NCBI GenBank assembly: GCA_937911045.1
Contig: CALEPX010000044.1
Span: forward strand, 1-32,756
Length of the DNA stretch: 32,756 bases
Source: an uncultured Fretibacterium sp.
Lineage (GTDB): Bacteria; Synergistota; Synergistia; Synergistales; Aminobacteriaceae
Direction: 5' to 3'
Of this stretch, positions 16,930 through 25,203 are shown in pieces (position 1 is the stretch's first letter; each line of letters begins with the position of its first letter). The position numbers and the translations under genes are program-made. The notes below the pieces were generated by a model. The model was not told the origin of the DNA. It made no database searches and saw only the letters and a program-made list of their open reading frames with translations.

Positions 16930-17298
16930 GGAAACCCCTATTATTATGTAATCGTATAAATCCTCAATCGACTTTAATGAACGCTTCAAATGTGTAAATC
17001 TCCGCTCGTCAACCTTGACCATGTTTTCAGCATCGGACAATAATTTATCTGACGGAATTATGTCTCCTTTTGATGTGTGTTGGACACATTCAGCCGCTGG
17101 CATGTCTCCACAAAGTATATCAAGAACTGTGCCGGCGTTTTCTGTCGCCGCTTCGTAAAATTTTGTACTGTTACTTTGGGCATCTGTGTCAATGAAGAGT
17201 ACACGTTTACCTCGCTTCAAAAGTTCTTGCGCCACACAGATACTCGTTGTTGTTTTCCCGACTCCGCCTTTCTGATTTGTTACCGCTATTTTTTGCAT
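16921..17298 (-). pseudogene. ParA ATPase truncated at Walker B
   Basis: From the ATG at 17298 (AGGAG upstream) the protein starts MQKIAVTNQKGGVGKTTTSI, a perfect ParA/Soj deviant Walker A, and continues with VLFIDTDAQSNST. It reaches YDYIIIG, where Walker B (YDYIIID-x-PP) should begin, then ends in VSAI after about 125 residues. The C-terminal half is missing, and the junction falls at the 24-bp repeat (16906-16929). It is a different parA from the one at 1.5 kb: the Walker A is intact here. No ParB-type partner follows it. Confidence 0.85.
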
Positions 17299-17343
17299 CA
17301 CTTTCTCCTAATACTCGTTTAACATACTTAACATCTTAAGTAT

Positions 17344-17371
17344 ATTATACTGATTTTTTCCGAATTGTAAA
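17344..17371 (-). promoter_or_regulatory. Promoter of the truncated parA
   Basis: On the minus strand TTTACA (17366-17371) and TATAAT (17344-17349) are 16 bp apart. Downstream, TTAAG/TTAAAC-type steps at about 9-bp intervals could be operator repeats for an autoregulated partition gene. Confidence 0.55.
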
Positions 17372-17563
17372 TCTATTAATAATATTATAAGCATAAAACA
17401 TTCGTTATTTTTTATCAAAAAATCTACCATAAGTAAATTAAAAATTATAGTAAATGAAATATTAATGAAAAATCAATATTACTCTACATATAAAGCTGCT
17501 AATATTATAAATAATATTAATTTTATCATTTAATGTTAGCATACTTCAGTATAAAACTACTAC
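17372..17563. other. AT-rich intergenic end of the island
   Basis: This ~190-bp stretch has almost no G or C and no gene. AT-rich palindromic pieces (about 17373-17391 and 17498-17521) are roughly complementary. It could be a partition site for the adjacent parA or simply a divergent promoter region. It ends at the right 24-bp repeat. Confidence 0.35.
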
Positions 17564-17587
17564 CATCAAATGAGAGCATTTTTTGAG
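17564..17587. repeat. Right copy of 24-bp direct repeat (candidate att site)
   Basis: It is identical to bases 1-24, with TCAAA (17566-17570) and TTTGA (17582-17586) as inverted arms. The recombinase start is 43 bp to the right and its -10 lies 31 bp to the right, so the promoter stays with the chromosomal side whether the island is present or absent. That layout recalls single-recombinase Xer systems, where the dif site abuts the recombinase gene. Confidence 0.75.
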
Positions 17588-17615
17588 CCCCCATAAATCC
17601 GTTTTTCGGACAATA

Positions 17616-17631
17616 TGCTATAATGACAAAA
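17616..17631 (+). promoter_or_regulatory. Extended -10 promoter, leaderless start of the recombinase
   Basis: TGCTATAAT (17616-17624) is a perfect extended -10. Transcription would start about 7 bases on, that is at or next to the ATG at 17631, so the mRNA would be leaderless; no Shine-Dalgarno is present. TTTCGGACA at 17604-17612 overlaps where a -35 would be and is a possible operator shared with the left end of the island. Confidence 0.5.
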
Positions 17632-18542
17632 TGAAAAAATATATTGCAGTCGAAATTTTTACAGAATTTTTCCAGTTCTTGGACGTGTCTCCTCAAAGCG
17701 TGGCTACTTATCAGCGTGCCCTTAAGCAAATGTTCAAATTCCTCGGAGGAAAAAAAATTGCGCAACGGGAAGATATTATCGCTTGGAAAAAATCTCTGGA
17801 GAAAAATCATAAACCGGCAACAATCGGACTTTATCTCGCCGCTGCAAAACGTTTCTTCTCGTGGGTCGAGCATTATTATGGCGTTCCTAATATCGCCAGA
17901 GATATTAAAGCTCCAAAACGAGACCGCGGTCACAAAAGAGATTTCTTCGATGCCGCTCAATTAAGAAAAATCTTCGCCGAAACAAAAACTGATTCACTCC
18001 GTGGTAAACGTGATTATGCAATCCTTGCCTTGCTCGCAACATGCGGGCTTAGAACTATAGAAATCGTTCGCGCAAATATCGAGGACATCAGGCACCTCGG
18101 GGGAAATACTGTCTTGTTCGTTCAGGGAAAAGGACGCTCCGAAAAAAACGAGTTCGTAAAATTAAGCAGACACGTCGAAAATGCAATTCAAGATTACCTG
18201 CTTGCTCGTGAAAATGTTCTATCAGATTCAGAACCTCTCTTCGTCTCGTTGGGCAGGCGAAATAAAAATGGACGTTTAGTCACTCGTACCGTAAGTCAGA
18301 TAGCAAAACACGCTATGATCAATGCAGGATACAACTCTCCAAAACTTACTGCGCATTCATTGAGACATTCAGCTGTTACACTCTCACTATTGGCAGGAGC
18401 GTCTCTTCAAGAAGTTCAAGCTTTCGCTCGTCACTCCGACATCTCAACTACTACTATTTATGCTCACAACGTCGATCGCTTAAAATCAATGTGCGAGTTC
18501 AATGTCAGTCAGATGATTTTTCCTGCAGAAAACGAAATTTAG
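17631..18542 (+). CDS. Tyrosine recombinase (XerC/XerD-like integrase)
   Basis: The product has 303 residues (MKKYIAVEIFTEFFQFL...). Residues about 5-90 are a SAM-like core-binding domain (SVATYQRALKQMFKFL). The catalytic domain carries the full set: Arg in ATCGLRTIEI, Lys in GKGRSEKNEFV, HxxR in TAHSLRHSAVTL, His in FARHSDISTTTIYAH, and the nucleophile Tyr in TIYAHN. The length and compact form resemble Xer proteins more than large phage integrases. A TTG at 17583 would lengthen the frame but lies inside the 24-bp repeat and before the promoter, so 17631 is chosen. It probably acts on the adjacent repeat, either as the resident dimer-resolution enzyme whose site the island used, or as the integrase of the island. 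The deoxyinosine glycosylase gene starts 14 bp downstream. Confidence 0.92.
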   Translation: MKKYIAVEIFTEFFQFLDVSPQSVATYQRALKQMFKFLGGKKIAQREDIIAWKKSLEKNHKPATIGLYLAAAKRFFSWVEHYYGVPNIARDIKAPKRDRGHKRDFFDAAQLRKIFAETKTDSLRGKRDYAILALLATCGLRTIEIVRANIEDIRHLGGNTVLFVQGKGRSEKNEFVKLSRHVENAIQDYLLARENVLSDSEPLFVSLGRRNKNGRLVTRTVSQIAKHAMINAGYNSPKLTAHSLRHSAVTLSLLAGASLQEVQAFARHSDISTTTIYAHNVDRLKSMCEFNVSQMIFPAENEI

Positions 18543-18556
18543 GGTCGAAAACTATC

Positions 18557-19039
18557 ATGTACGTAGAACATCCTTTCCCAGCAGTGTACGATGAATATTC
18601 AGAAATTTTGATCTTAGGAAGTTTCCCTTCTGTGAAATCAAGAGAAAACTCATTCTTTTACGGACATTCTCAAAATCGCTTCTGGAAAGTTATTGCTGCA
18701 ATATTCGGGGATAATGTGCCGAAAACTATACTCGATAAGAGAAATTTGCTACTGAAAAATCATATCGCTTTGTGGGACGTTATCAAATCTTGCGAAATCA
18801 AAGGTTCGTATGATAACAGCATAACACATGTTACACCCAATGATTTATCGCCGATTTTGAACAAAACGCAAATTCACAAAATCATCGTCAACGGCAAAAT
18901 CGCGGAAAAATATTATAAAAAATATATCGAACCTCAAATTCACAGAATTGCAATCTATCTGCCATCGACAAGTTCAGCAAACGCTTCTTGGAATCTGGAA
19001 CGTTTGGTGAGTGTTTGGTGGAATTTCATAAAAACTTGA
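18557..19039 (+). CDS. DNA-deoxyinosine glycosylase (UDG superfamily)
   Basis: The 160-residue protein starts MYVEHPFPAVYDEYSEILIL. GSFPSVKSRENSFFYGH-x-QNRFW is the active-site signature of the hypoxanthine/deoxyinosine-DNA glycosylase branch (family 6) of the uracil-DNA glycosylase fold. LPSTSSANASWNL near the C-terminus is the DNA-intercalating motif, with a Ser-rich loop before Ala-Asn. The enzyme removes deaminated adenine from DNA. The gene starts 14 bp after the recombinase and may be cotranscribed with it. Its size is normal for the family. Confidence 0.85.
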   Translation: MYVEHPFPAVYDEYSEILILGSFPSVKSRENSFFYGHSQNRFWKVIAAIFGDNVPKTILDKRNLLLKNHIALWDVIKSCEIKGSYDNSITHVTPNDLSPILNKTQIHKIIVNGKIAEKYYKKYIEPQIHRIAIYLPSTSSANASWNLERLVSVWWNFIKT

Positions 19040-19063
19040 AAGTTAAATATTATGTAGTAAAAT
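19036..19063 (+). promoter_or_regulatory. Possible promoter for the RND pump operon
   Basis: TTGAAA (19036-19041) and TAAAAT (19058-19063) are 16 bp apart, overlapping the end of the glycosylase gene. The transcript would have a leader of about 90 bases that contains a 25-codon frame (19108-19185) overlapping the pump start out of frame. Confidence 0.4.
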
Positions 19064-19160
19064 TAAGTCTATGATTGAATTTTGATAATCGGAGGTACTA
19101 AATTTTTATGCAGCATTTGGGTTCAAGAATAATTATTTTCGTGATGAGGTCTTTAATGTC

Positions 19161-22100
19161 ATGGACATCGCCAGAGCAAGTATAAAACGCGGAACTGTTG
19201 TTCTGTTCATTTGTGTGCTGGTTGCGCTCGCAGGAATCTCAGCTTATGTCAACATCGGAAAACTCGAAGACCCTGCCTTCACAATTAAAACCGCCGTTGT
19301 TTCGATCGCGTATCCCGGCTCAACTGCTTATGAAGCAGAACAGGAAGCAGCTAGCCGTATGGAAGACGCAATACAGGCAATGGGCGAGGTCAAAAAAATT
19401 CGCACACGTTGTACACCAGGGTTAGCCGTAATCTACGTTGACATAAAAGATTCTTACACAGCTCAAGATCTTCCGCAAGTCTGGAATGTTCTAAGACAGA
19501 AAGTTAATGATGCTGTCGGGAATTTACCTTCGGGATGTTCCGTCGCGATTAATAATGATTTCGGTGATGTCTTCGGACAATATTATTCGCTCACGGGCGA
19601 CGGCTACACAATGAAAGAACTTTATGATTATGCCGATTTCCTGAAAAAAGAACTGGTTCTGGTTCCGGAAGTTGCAAAAGTCAGCATTGTCGGCGAACAA
19701 ACTGAGGGTATTTACGTAGAGTTTTCATCAACAAGATTGAGAGCTTTGGGAATTTCTACGAGCGCGATTTTCAACGTTCTAAATCAGCAAAATACCCTTT
19801 CAATAATGGGAACTACTTTCTACGGCGACCAATACGTAACTGTCAATCCGACTGGAGGCTTGTTAAACGTCGAGGATTTCGGGGAAACAGTAATCGGCGG
19901 CGGTACGGATCACGTAATCAGGCTCAAAGAAGTCGCAACTGTACGCAGAGATTATGTAAACCCTCAATCAATGATGATGTATTTCAACGGTCAACCCGCT
20001 CTCGGAATCGGAATTTCAACAGTCACGGGCGGAAATGTCGTTACAATGGGAACAGCAGTCGAAAAACGTCTCGAAGAACTTCAGGAAGATTGCCCGATCG
20101 GAATGGAACTTCACAAGATTTATATGCAATCCGATGGCGTAGTCGCTTCAGTCAATGATTTCGTAATCAATCTCGTCGAATCACTCTTAATCGTTGTCGG
20201 AGTTCTGCTGATATTCATGGGCATGAGATCTGGTCTCATGATCGGAATAGTGCTTTTATTAACCGTGGCAGCAACTCTCGCCGTGATGAATCAGCAGGGA
20301 ATATTTTTGCAGCAGGTTTCGTTAGCGGCAATGATAATCGCGTTGGGGTCTCTCGTTGATAATGCGATTGTCGTAACAGAAGGAATTTTAATCGGCGTTC
20401 AGAAAGGTCAGTCAAACGAAGACGCTGCTTCAGATACAGTTTCGGGATCAATATGGTCAATGCTCGGAGGAACTGTCATAGCTATTCTGGCATTTGTACC
20501 GATCGGAATGTCTCCGGACAGTACAGGTGAATATTGCCGAAGCCTTTTGCAAGTCGTGGGGATTTCTATGCTGCTGAGCTGGGTGTTCGCAATAACTGCA
20601 ACGCCTGTATTCGGAAATCTTATGCTGAAACCGTCAAAAAATCAAAGCGGCGATCCTTACGGCAGTTTCCTGTTCAGAGCATACCGGGCAATGCTCGAAG
20701 CCTGCTTGAGAAATCGCTTCATGACAATAGGCACGGTCGTAATCGTGTTCGCGTTGTCATCGTTTGCTCTAGTGTCGGTCGTCGAGAAATTATTCTTCCC
20801 TTCATCAACGGCTAAGTATTTCATAGCAGATTTGTGGCAGCGTGAGGGAACTTCGATAAATGCTCAGAACGAAATGACTACTAAACTTGCAAACCGTTTA
20901 CAAAACCGTCCTGATGTGAAAAACATAACAACTTTCGTAGGCAGCGGCGGATTAAGATTCATGCTGACGATTTCACCTCCTGATGCTGACACGGCTTTTT
21001 CGGAATTAATCGTCGAAGTTAATGACGGCGGAAATACTCGTGAGATTCTGCTTGAAACTCAGCGCATTATAGACGAAGAAATGCCCGGAGTTACAGGAAT
21101 TTGCAAATTATTCGCGAAAGGTTCGAGTATGGCACCGGTAATTGAGGCGAGATTTTACGGCGATGACCCGAAAATTCTTCGTGGACTTGCAGACAAGGCT
21201 CGTGAAATCATGGAAGCTGATCCCATTCATAACTGCGTGAGACTTGACTGGCAGGATCCCGTAACAGTCTTCAGACCTCAGATTCGAAAAGACAGAATGC
21301 AGAGTCTCGGACTGACGCGCCCTGACATAAACAACGCAATTCTAGCTGGCTCAACGGGCGTAACTGTCGGAGCTTTCCGTGACGGGAACAAATCATTGCC
21401 GATCCTGTTCGCTTTAGTCCCGGAAGAAAGACACAAAATCGAACATATGCAATCCCTGCCGATTTGGGCACCGAGTGCGAATAGTACTGTTACTTTAGGC
21501 TCAGTGTTTTCGGACATGGAACTCTCATACGAGGACAACATAATCATGAGACGAAACAGAAAACGTGTCTTGACAGTCGCAAGCGATGTTACTCTGGGAG
21601 CAAACGTCGGTGAAATGCAGGAGAGAATACGTGATAAAATCGAAGCAATCGAACTTCCGTTGGGTTATCGTTTTGAATGGGGCGGAGAAGCTGAAAGTCA
21701 GGGCGATGCTATGGGAGGAATGGCGACAATGTTTTTGCCGTGTTTAATTCTTATGTTCACGATTATGGTATTTTTGTTTAACGGGTTCAAGCAGCCGATA
21801 ATAATCTTCGTGTCCATTCCGTTAATCGTAATCGGTGTAGTCTTGGGACTTATGATTGCGCACAAGCCTTTGGATTTCTTATCAATCGTCGGGATTCTTA
21901 GCCTTGTAGGAATGCTCGCGAAAAACTCAATCGTTCTGTTAGATCAGGTTGCGAGTGATTTCGCCGCTGGAAAAGATCATTATCTGTCAATCGTCGAGAC
22001 CGGCGTCAGTCGTTTAAGACCCGTAGCAATGTCCGCAATTACTACAGTTCTCGGAATGATCCCGCTGATTTCAGACTCGATGTTTGGCTCAATGGCTGTG

Positions 22101-22244
22101 ACTATAATGGGCGGTTTGACGGTCAGCACGGTTTTGACGATGTTTTTCATTCCGGTAATGACGGCAGTTGCGTACAGAGTTCCGTGTCCTGATTCAGATG
22201 CTGATTCAGAAAACGATTCTGATACGTACGAATACGAAGAATGA
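19161..22244 (+). CDS. RND-family efflux transporter, inner-membrane subunit
   Basis: The 1,027-residue protein has the AcrB/MexB plan: a membrane helix at the N-terminus (TVVLFICVLVALAGISAYV), two large periplasmic loops, and two blocks of membrane helices. The TM4 charge region reads IALGSLVDNAIVVTEGI and the second block ends with LSLVGMLAKNSIVLLDQ. The porter domain contains the repeated VRRDYVNPQ-type strand. It would export drugs, bile acids, lipids or similar compounds in exchange for protons, with the adaptor encoded 31 bp downstream and an outer-membrane channel encoded elsewhere. The pump gene precedes the adaptor gene, the reverse of the usual order. The C-terminus is acidic with Asp/Ser repeats. 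GAGG lies 11 bases before the ATG. Confidence 0.95.
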   Translation: MDIARASIKRGTVVLFICVLVALAGISAYVNIGKLEDPAFTIKTAVVSIAYPGSTAYEAEQEAASRMEDAIQAMGEVKKIRTRCTPGLAVIYVDIKDSYTAQDLPQVWNVLRQKVNDAVGNLPSGCSVAINNDFGDVFGQYYSLTGDGYTMKELYDYADFLKKELVLVPEVAKVSIVGEQTEGIYVEFSSTRLRALGISTSAIFNVLNQQNTLSIMGTTFYGDQYVTVNPTGGLLNVEDFGETVIGGGTDHVIRLKEVATVRRDYVNPQSMMMYFNGQPALGIGISTVTGGNVVTMGTAVEKRLEELQEDCPIGMELHKIYMQSDGVVASVNDFVINLVESLLIVVGVLLIFMGMRSGLMIGIVLLLTVAATLAVMNQQGIFLQQVSLAAMIIALGSLVDNAIVVTEGILIGVQKGQSNEDAASDTVSGSIWSMLGGTVIAILAFVPIGMSPDSTGEYCRSLLQVVGISMLLSWVFAITATPVFGNLMLKPSKNQSGDPYGSFLFRAYRAMLEACLRNRFMTIGTVVIVFALSSFALVSVVEKLFFPSSTAKYFIADLWQREGTSINAQNEMTTKLANRLQNRPDVKNITTFVGSGGLRFMLTISPPDADTAFSELIVEVNDGGNTREILLETQRIIDEEMPGVTGICKLFAKGSSMAPVIEARFYGDDPKILRGLADKAREIMEADPIHNCVRLDWQDPVTVFRPQIRKDRMQSLGLTRPDINNAILAGSTGVTVGAFRDGNKSLPILFALVPEERHKIEHMQSLPIWAPSANSTVTLGSVFSDMELSYEDNIIMRRNRKRVLTVASDVTLGANVGEMQERIRDKIEAIELPLGYRFEWGGEAESQGDAMGGMATMFLPCLILMFTIMVFLFNGFKQPIIIFVSIPLIVIGVVLGLMIAHKPLDFLSIVGILSLVGMLAKNSIVLLDQVASDFAAGKDHYLSIVETGVSRLRPVAMSAITTVLGMIPLISDSMFGSMAVTIMGGLTVSTVLTMFFIPVMTAVAYRVPCPDSDADSENDSDTYEYEE

Positions 22245-22275
22245 AGCTAAAATCAAGAATTAAGGAGAATTAAAA

Positions 22276-23400
22276 ATGGGAAAGTTAATCAAAATCATAG
22301 TCGCAATCGCAATAATTTTCGGGGCTTATCAGGGGCTGGAATACATGAAGGCTCAAAAACCTCAAGTCGAGGAGAAAGAAGTTATTCGTCCGGTAAAAAC
22401 CGTAACTTTATCGAATAATGGCGAGGGCGGTATCTGGAAATATTACGGAACTCTGCAGGGCGGAAGGCGTGTAGATCTGTCGTTCAGAGTTTCTGGCCCA
22501 ATCAGACAAATCGCAGTTGATAAGGGCGCGTCAGTCAAAAAGGGACAGTTACTAGCAACGTTAGACCCACGCGATTATCAGACAAGACTGAAGCAGGCTC
22601 AAAGCACTCAGGCTCAGACCAAAGCAGAATTTGAGAATGCTGAGGCGAATTTCAAGCGTTACGAGAATCTTTACAAAAAGAACGTTATTCCGAAATCCAC
22701 GTATGACACGTACAAAACTCAGATGGACGTAGCGAAATCAGCTCTGAATGCCGCAATAGCTGCAACTTCCGCGGTTCGTGATTCCCTGAGAGATACGGAA
22801 CTGAGAGCACCGTTTGACGGCGTGATAATTGACCGAATGGTCGAGAACTTTCAGGACATAACCGCCAAGCAGACTATATTCAGCCTTCAGGATATTTCAA
22901 TGCTCGAAGTAGTGTTCAACGTTCCAGACAATGACGTTATCTGGGCATCAAGAGCATGGGCCTCAAGACCGGATGATCTGGTCGATGTTATCACAGCGAA
23001 ATTCGACGCTATCCCGAACAGAGTTTTCCCGCTTCAGGTCAAGGAAATTGTAATGCAGGCGGATCGAAATACTAATACGTTTCCGGTTACAGCTGTTATG
23101 CCTCAGCAGAAAGATGTCGCGTTATTGCCCGGAATGACCGCAACGGTTGAAGTCGAAGTTGCCGGAACAGCAGGTGACAAAAATGTTTTCACGATACCTC
23201 ACTCCGCAATAATCGGGAAGCCCGACGGAATTTTTGTCTGGCGATATGAAAATGGCATCGTAAAGCGCGTTGCCGTAAAAACCGGAGTTCCTAGAAATAA
23301 CGGTATGATTGATATTTCGAGCGAAGAACTTAACAACGGGGACAAAATCGTCATAGCAGGCGCGAATCTCCTGCACGAGGGACAGAAAGTCAGGCAATAA
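22276..23400 (+). CDS. RND efflux periplasmic adaptor (membrane-fusion protein)
   Basis: The 374-residue protein has an N-terminal membrane anchor (IKIIVAIAIIFGAY). Next come a barrel-sandwich half (SFRVSGPIRQIAVDKGASVK, GQLLATLDPRDY), a helical hairpin (residues about 100-170, Gln/Ala-rich coiled coil), the second lipoyl half (LRAPFDGVIIDRMV) and the beta-barrel and membrane-proximal domains (ALLPGMTATVEVEV). These are the HlyD/AcrA family domains. It would link the RND pump to an outer-membrane channel. AAGGAGAA precedes the ATG. The operon ends in a strong terminator 20 bp downstream. Confidence 0.95.
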   Translation: MGKLIKIIVAIAIIFGAYQGLEYMKAQKPQVEEKEVIRPVKTVTLSNNGEGGIWKYYGTLQGGRRVDLSFRVSGPIRQIAVDKGASVKKGQLLATLDPRDYQTRLKQAQSTQAQTKAEFENAEANFKRYENLYKKNVIPKSTYDTYKTQMDVAKSALNAAIAATSAVRDSLRDTELRAPFDGVIIDRMVENFQDITAKQTIFSLQDISMLEVVFNVPDNDVIWASRAWASRPDDLVDVITAKFDAIPNRVFPLQVKEIVMQADRNTNTFPVTAVMPQQKDVALLPGMTATVEVEVAGTAGDKNVFTIPHSAIIGKPDGIFVWRYENGIVKRVAVKTGVPRNNGMIDISSEELNNGDKIVIAGANLLHEGQKVRQ

Positions 23401-23419
23401 TATTTATGCTCTACTGGAG

Positions 23420-23471
23420 AGAACAGGTGAATCCGGCGTTGATTTTCTGTGAGGATTTCCCTGTTCTTTTT
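23420..23471 (+). terminator. Rho-independent terminator of the RND operon
   Basis: AGAACAGG (23420-23427) pairs with CCTGTTCT (23460-23467), and GAATCC/GGATTT pair further in. TTTTT follows. It separates the efflux operon from the converging phosphatase gene. Confidence 0.8.
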
Positions 23472-23484
23472 CATCCCGAGATGC

Positions 23485-25128
23485 TCAACTGGGAGAAATC
23501 GATTTGTAGAAAACGGATACTAGCGTCATATCGTCAAACTGTTCTCCGCCATCGTAAAATTGCGTCACAGCGTCCCTGATTAAATTCAATGTTTCCGCGC
23601 TGTCGTTTAATCTCACAGAAGAAAGCAGATTTTTCATACGCTCCTCTCCGAAGAAAGTTCTATCCGGGCTTACTGCTTCAGTGATTCCGTCAGTATAAAG
23701 CAGAAGCTCTTCACCCGAAGAAAGTTTTATTTTCTCGATTTGTATGCCGACGTTCTTGAAGAGTCCTAATGCAACTCCGTGTTTTAATGCGAGATATTCT
23801 GCGCCGTTTCGAGTTATTATCACCGGAGGATTATGCCCGGCGTTCGCAAAAGTAATTTCTCCGGTCTCAATGTCTATAATCATTGCGAACAATGTAACAA
23901 AGAATCTTTCAGGATTTTCCGCGCATAACTCGTTATTCACCAGATTCAAAGTTTTCGCAGGGTCTAAAGTCTGCTTGATATACGGTCTCAGCATGGACTT
24001 AACCATCGACATAAACAGTGCCGCCGTTATACCTTTGCCCGAAACATCGCCGATTGCAAGAAAATATTTCGCGTCATTCAGTTTGCAGCACTCGTATAAA
24101 TCTCCGCCGACGTTTTTTGCTGGATGCATTGATGCCGAGATGTCGATATTAGCTGATTTGTCGTGAAACTTTGCGGGACACATTCCGTATTGAATACGCG
24201 TTGCGATGTCCATTTGGGCGAGTGTTGTCGCGCGTTCTGCGGTTGCCAGCTTGAGATCCTTCATGTATGAAATTATTTTCAGGGACATATCTACAAATGA
24301 ATCAAGAATAAGCGTTACTTCCCTGATTGATGCAGTCCTCTCATAAAACACGGGTAAATTTATTTTGCCGGTTAATTCGCTATCGTTGACCAACAACTCC
24401 ACGAATTTGAGCATACTCTTAGACACTAATTCAAGAGGAAGAGCAAATTTTCTGGTAATTATGCGCCGCGCAAAAAAATAGAATATGAAATATACCGGAA
24501 CTATCAAAGCTAACGTGAATATCCAGAATTTTAATATTTCCTCACAAATATGCTTCGAGAAAAAACTGATAGTGAATATAACCTGCAAATCACCGTTCCT
24601 GTCATAAAATCCCTCAGTGCATAACAAAAACGGTAAGCCAATGTCATCATAACTTATAGATGTGACAACTTTTCCAGGTGAAAGTTTATTCAGTGATTTC
24701 AGTGATTTCAGTGAATCGGAAGAATTTATAACTTCAACCGAGCCGGACTGATAATCAGAAGATCTGTACTCGCCCAAATGTACAATTATATCGCCGCTCA
24801 AGGCATGTAAATACGCTGAATTTACCCCTTTATACGATGACATCATCTCCGAGAGAAATTCATGTATTTTCTTGTACGATTCGTTCTCTTTAATGAGCTT
24901 ATCTGGAGTGTCGCTTCCTGTATATTCTCGAAGTATTAGCGTTTTTAGCGTCAAAAATTCGTCAATGTCAAAATCCCTGCGAATCATGTCTGCTAAAATA
25001 TGCGTGCCCGTCTCTAAGTCATCTATCCCAGCAATAATATACGTTACAGTGTTCGTAATCAGCGTAATCAATACTAGTATTACGCATAAAATCACAATAA
25101 ATTTTTTCAGTACATTCCGTAGAGTCAT
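23485..25128 (-). CDS. Membrane-anchored SpoIIE/RsbU-type serine phosphatase
   Basis: From the ATG at 25128 (MTLRNVLKKF) the protein has 547 residues. A first membrane helix (FIVILCVILVLITLITNTVTY) leads to a ~160-residue extracytoplasmic sensor domain, a second helix pair near residue 205 (FWIFTLALIVPVYFIFYFF), and a HAMP-like or linker region. The PP2C domain of the SpoIIE class then has DIATRIQYGMCP, AKNVGGDLYECC, AIGDVSGKGITAALFMS, FANAGHNPP, LLLYTDGITEA and FDDMTLVSVF; the metal-binding aspartates are all present. Such enzymes dephosphorylate STAS anti-anti-sigma proteins in response to a signal. A STAS gene and two RsbW-like ATPase domains are encoded in the same cluster upstream. No clear ribosome site is seen; a non-ATG start up to 25164 is possible. 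Confidence 0.92.
   Translation of the reverse strand: MTLRNVLKKFIVILCVILVLITLITNTVTYIIAGIDDLETGTHILADMIRRDFDIDEFLTLKTLILREYTGSDTPDKLIKENESYKKIHEFLSEMMSSYKGVNSAYLHALSGDIIVHLGEYRSSDYQSGSVEVINSSDSLKSLKSLNKLSPGKVVTSISYDDIGLPFLLCTEGFYDRNGDLQVIFTISFFSKHICEEILKFWIFTLALIVPVYFIFYFFARRIITRKFALPLELVSKSMLKFVELLVNDSELTGKINLPVFYERTASIREVTLILDSFVDMSLKIISYMKDLKLATAERATTLAQMDIATRIQYGMCPAKFHDKSANIDISASMHPAKNVGGDLYECCKLNDAKYFLAIGDVSGKGITAALFMSMVKSMLRPYIKQTLDPAKTLNLVNNELCAENPERFFVTLFAMIIDIETGEITFANAGHNPPVIITRNGAEYLALKHGVALGLFKNVGIQIEKIKLSSGEELLLYTDGITEAVSPDRTFFGEERMKNLLSSVRLNDSAETLNLIRDAVTQFYDGGEQFDDMTLVSVFYKSISPS
24691..24717 (-). repeat. 9-bp tandem repeat inside the phosphatase sensor domain
   Basis: CAGTGATTT is present twice head to tail and a third time with two changes. 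On the coding strand this gives Ser-Leu-Lys, Ser-Leu-Lys, Ser-Leu-Asn. Being a multiple of three, gain or loss of a unit would change the loop length without breaking the gene. Confidence 0.5.
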
Positions 25129-25147
25129 ATTTAATCGCCGGCTGAAA

Positions 25148-25180
25148 CCAGAGCCATATCGCAAAATTCCATGACTCTGG
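25148..25180 (-). promoter_or_regulatory. Hairpin between the ligase-fusion and phosphatase genes
   Basis: CCAGAGCCAT (25148-25157) and ATGACTCTGG (25171-25180) form a 10-bp stem with one wobble position around a 13-base loop. No T run follows on the minus strand, so it may be an mRNA-stability or attenuation element and not a full terminator. The intergenic gap is 75 bp. Confidence 0.4.
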
Positions 25181-25203
25181 CTACAGCATTATAATTATTT
25201 CTA

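Noticed and set aside
17583..17630. TTG start for a longer recombinase (319 residues)
   Set aside because: It begins inside the 24-bp repeat, upstream of the promoter, and the extra residues add nothing family-like.
20350..20400. Asp-Asn in place of Asp-Asp in TM4 of the RND pump as a loss of proton coupling
   Set aside because: LVDNAIVV is common among functional RND pumps of many anaerobes, so it is not evidence of inactivity.
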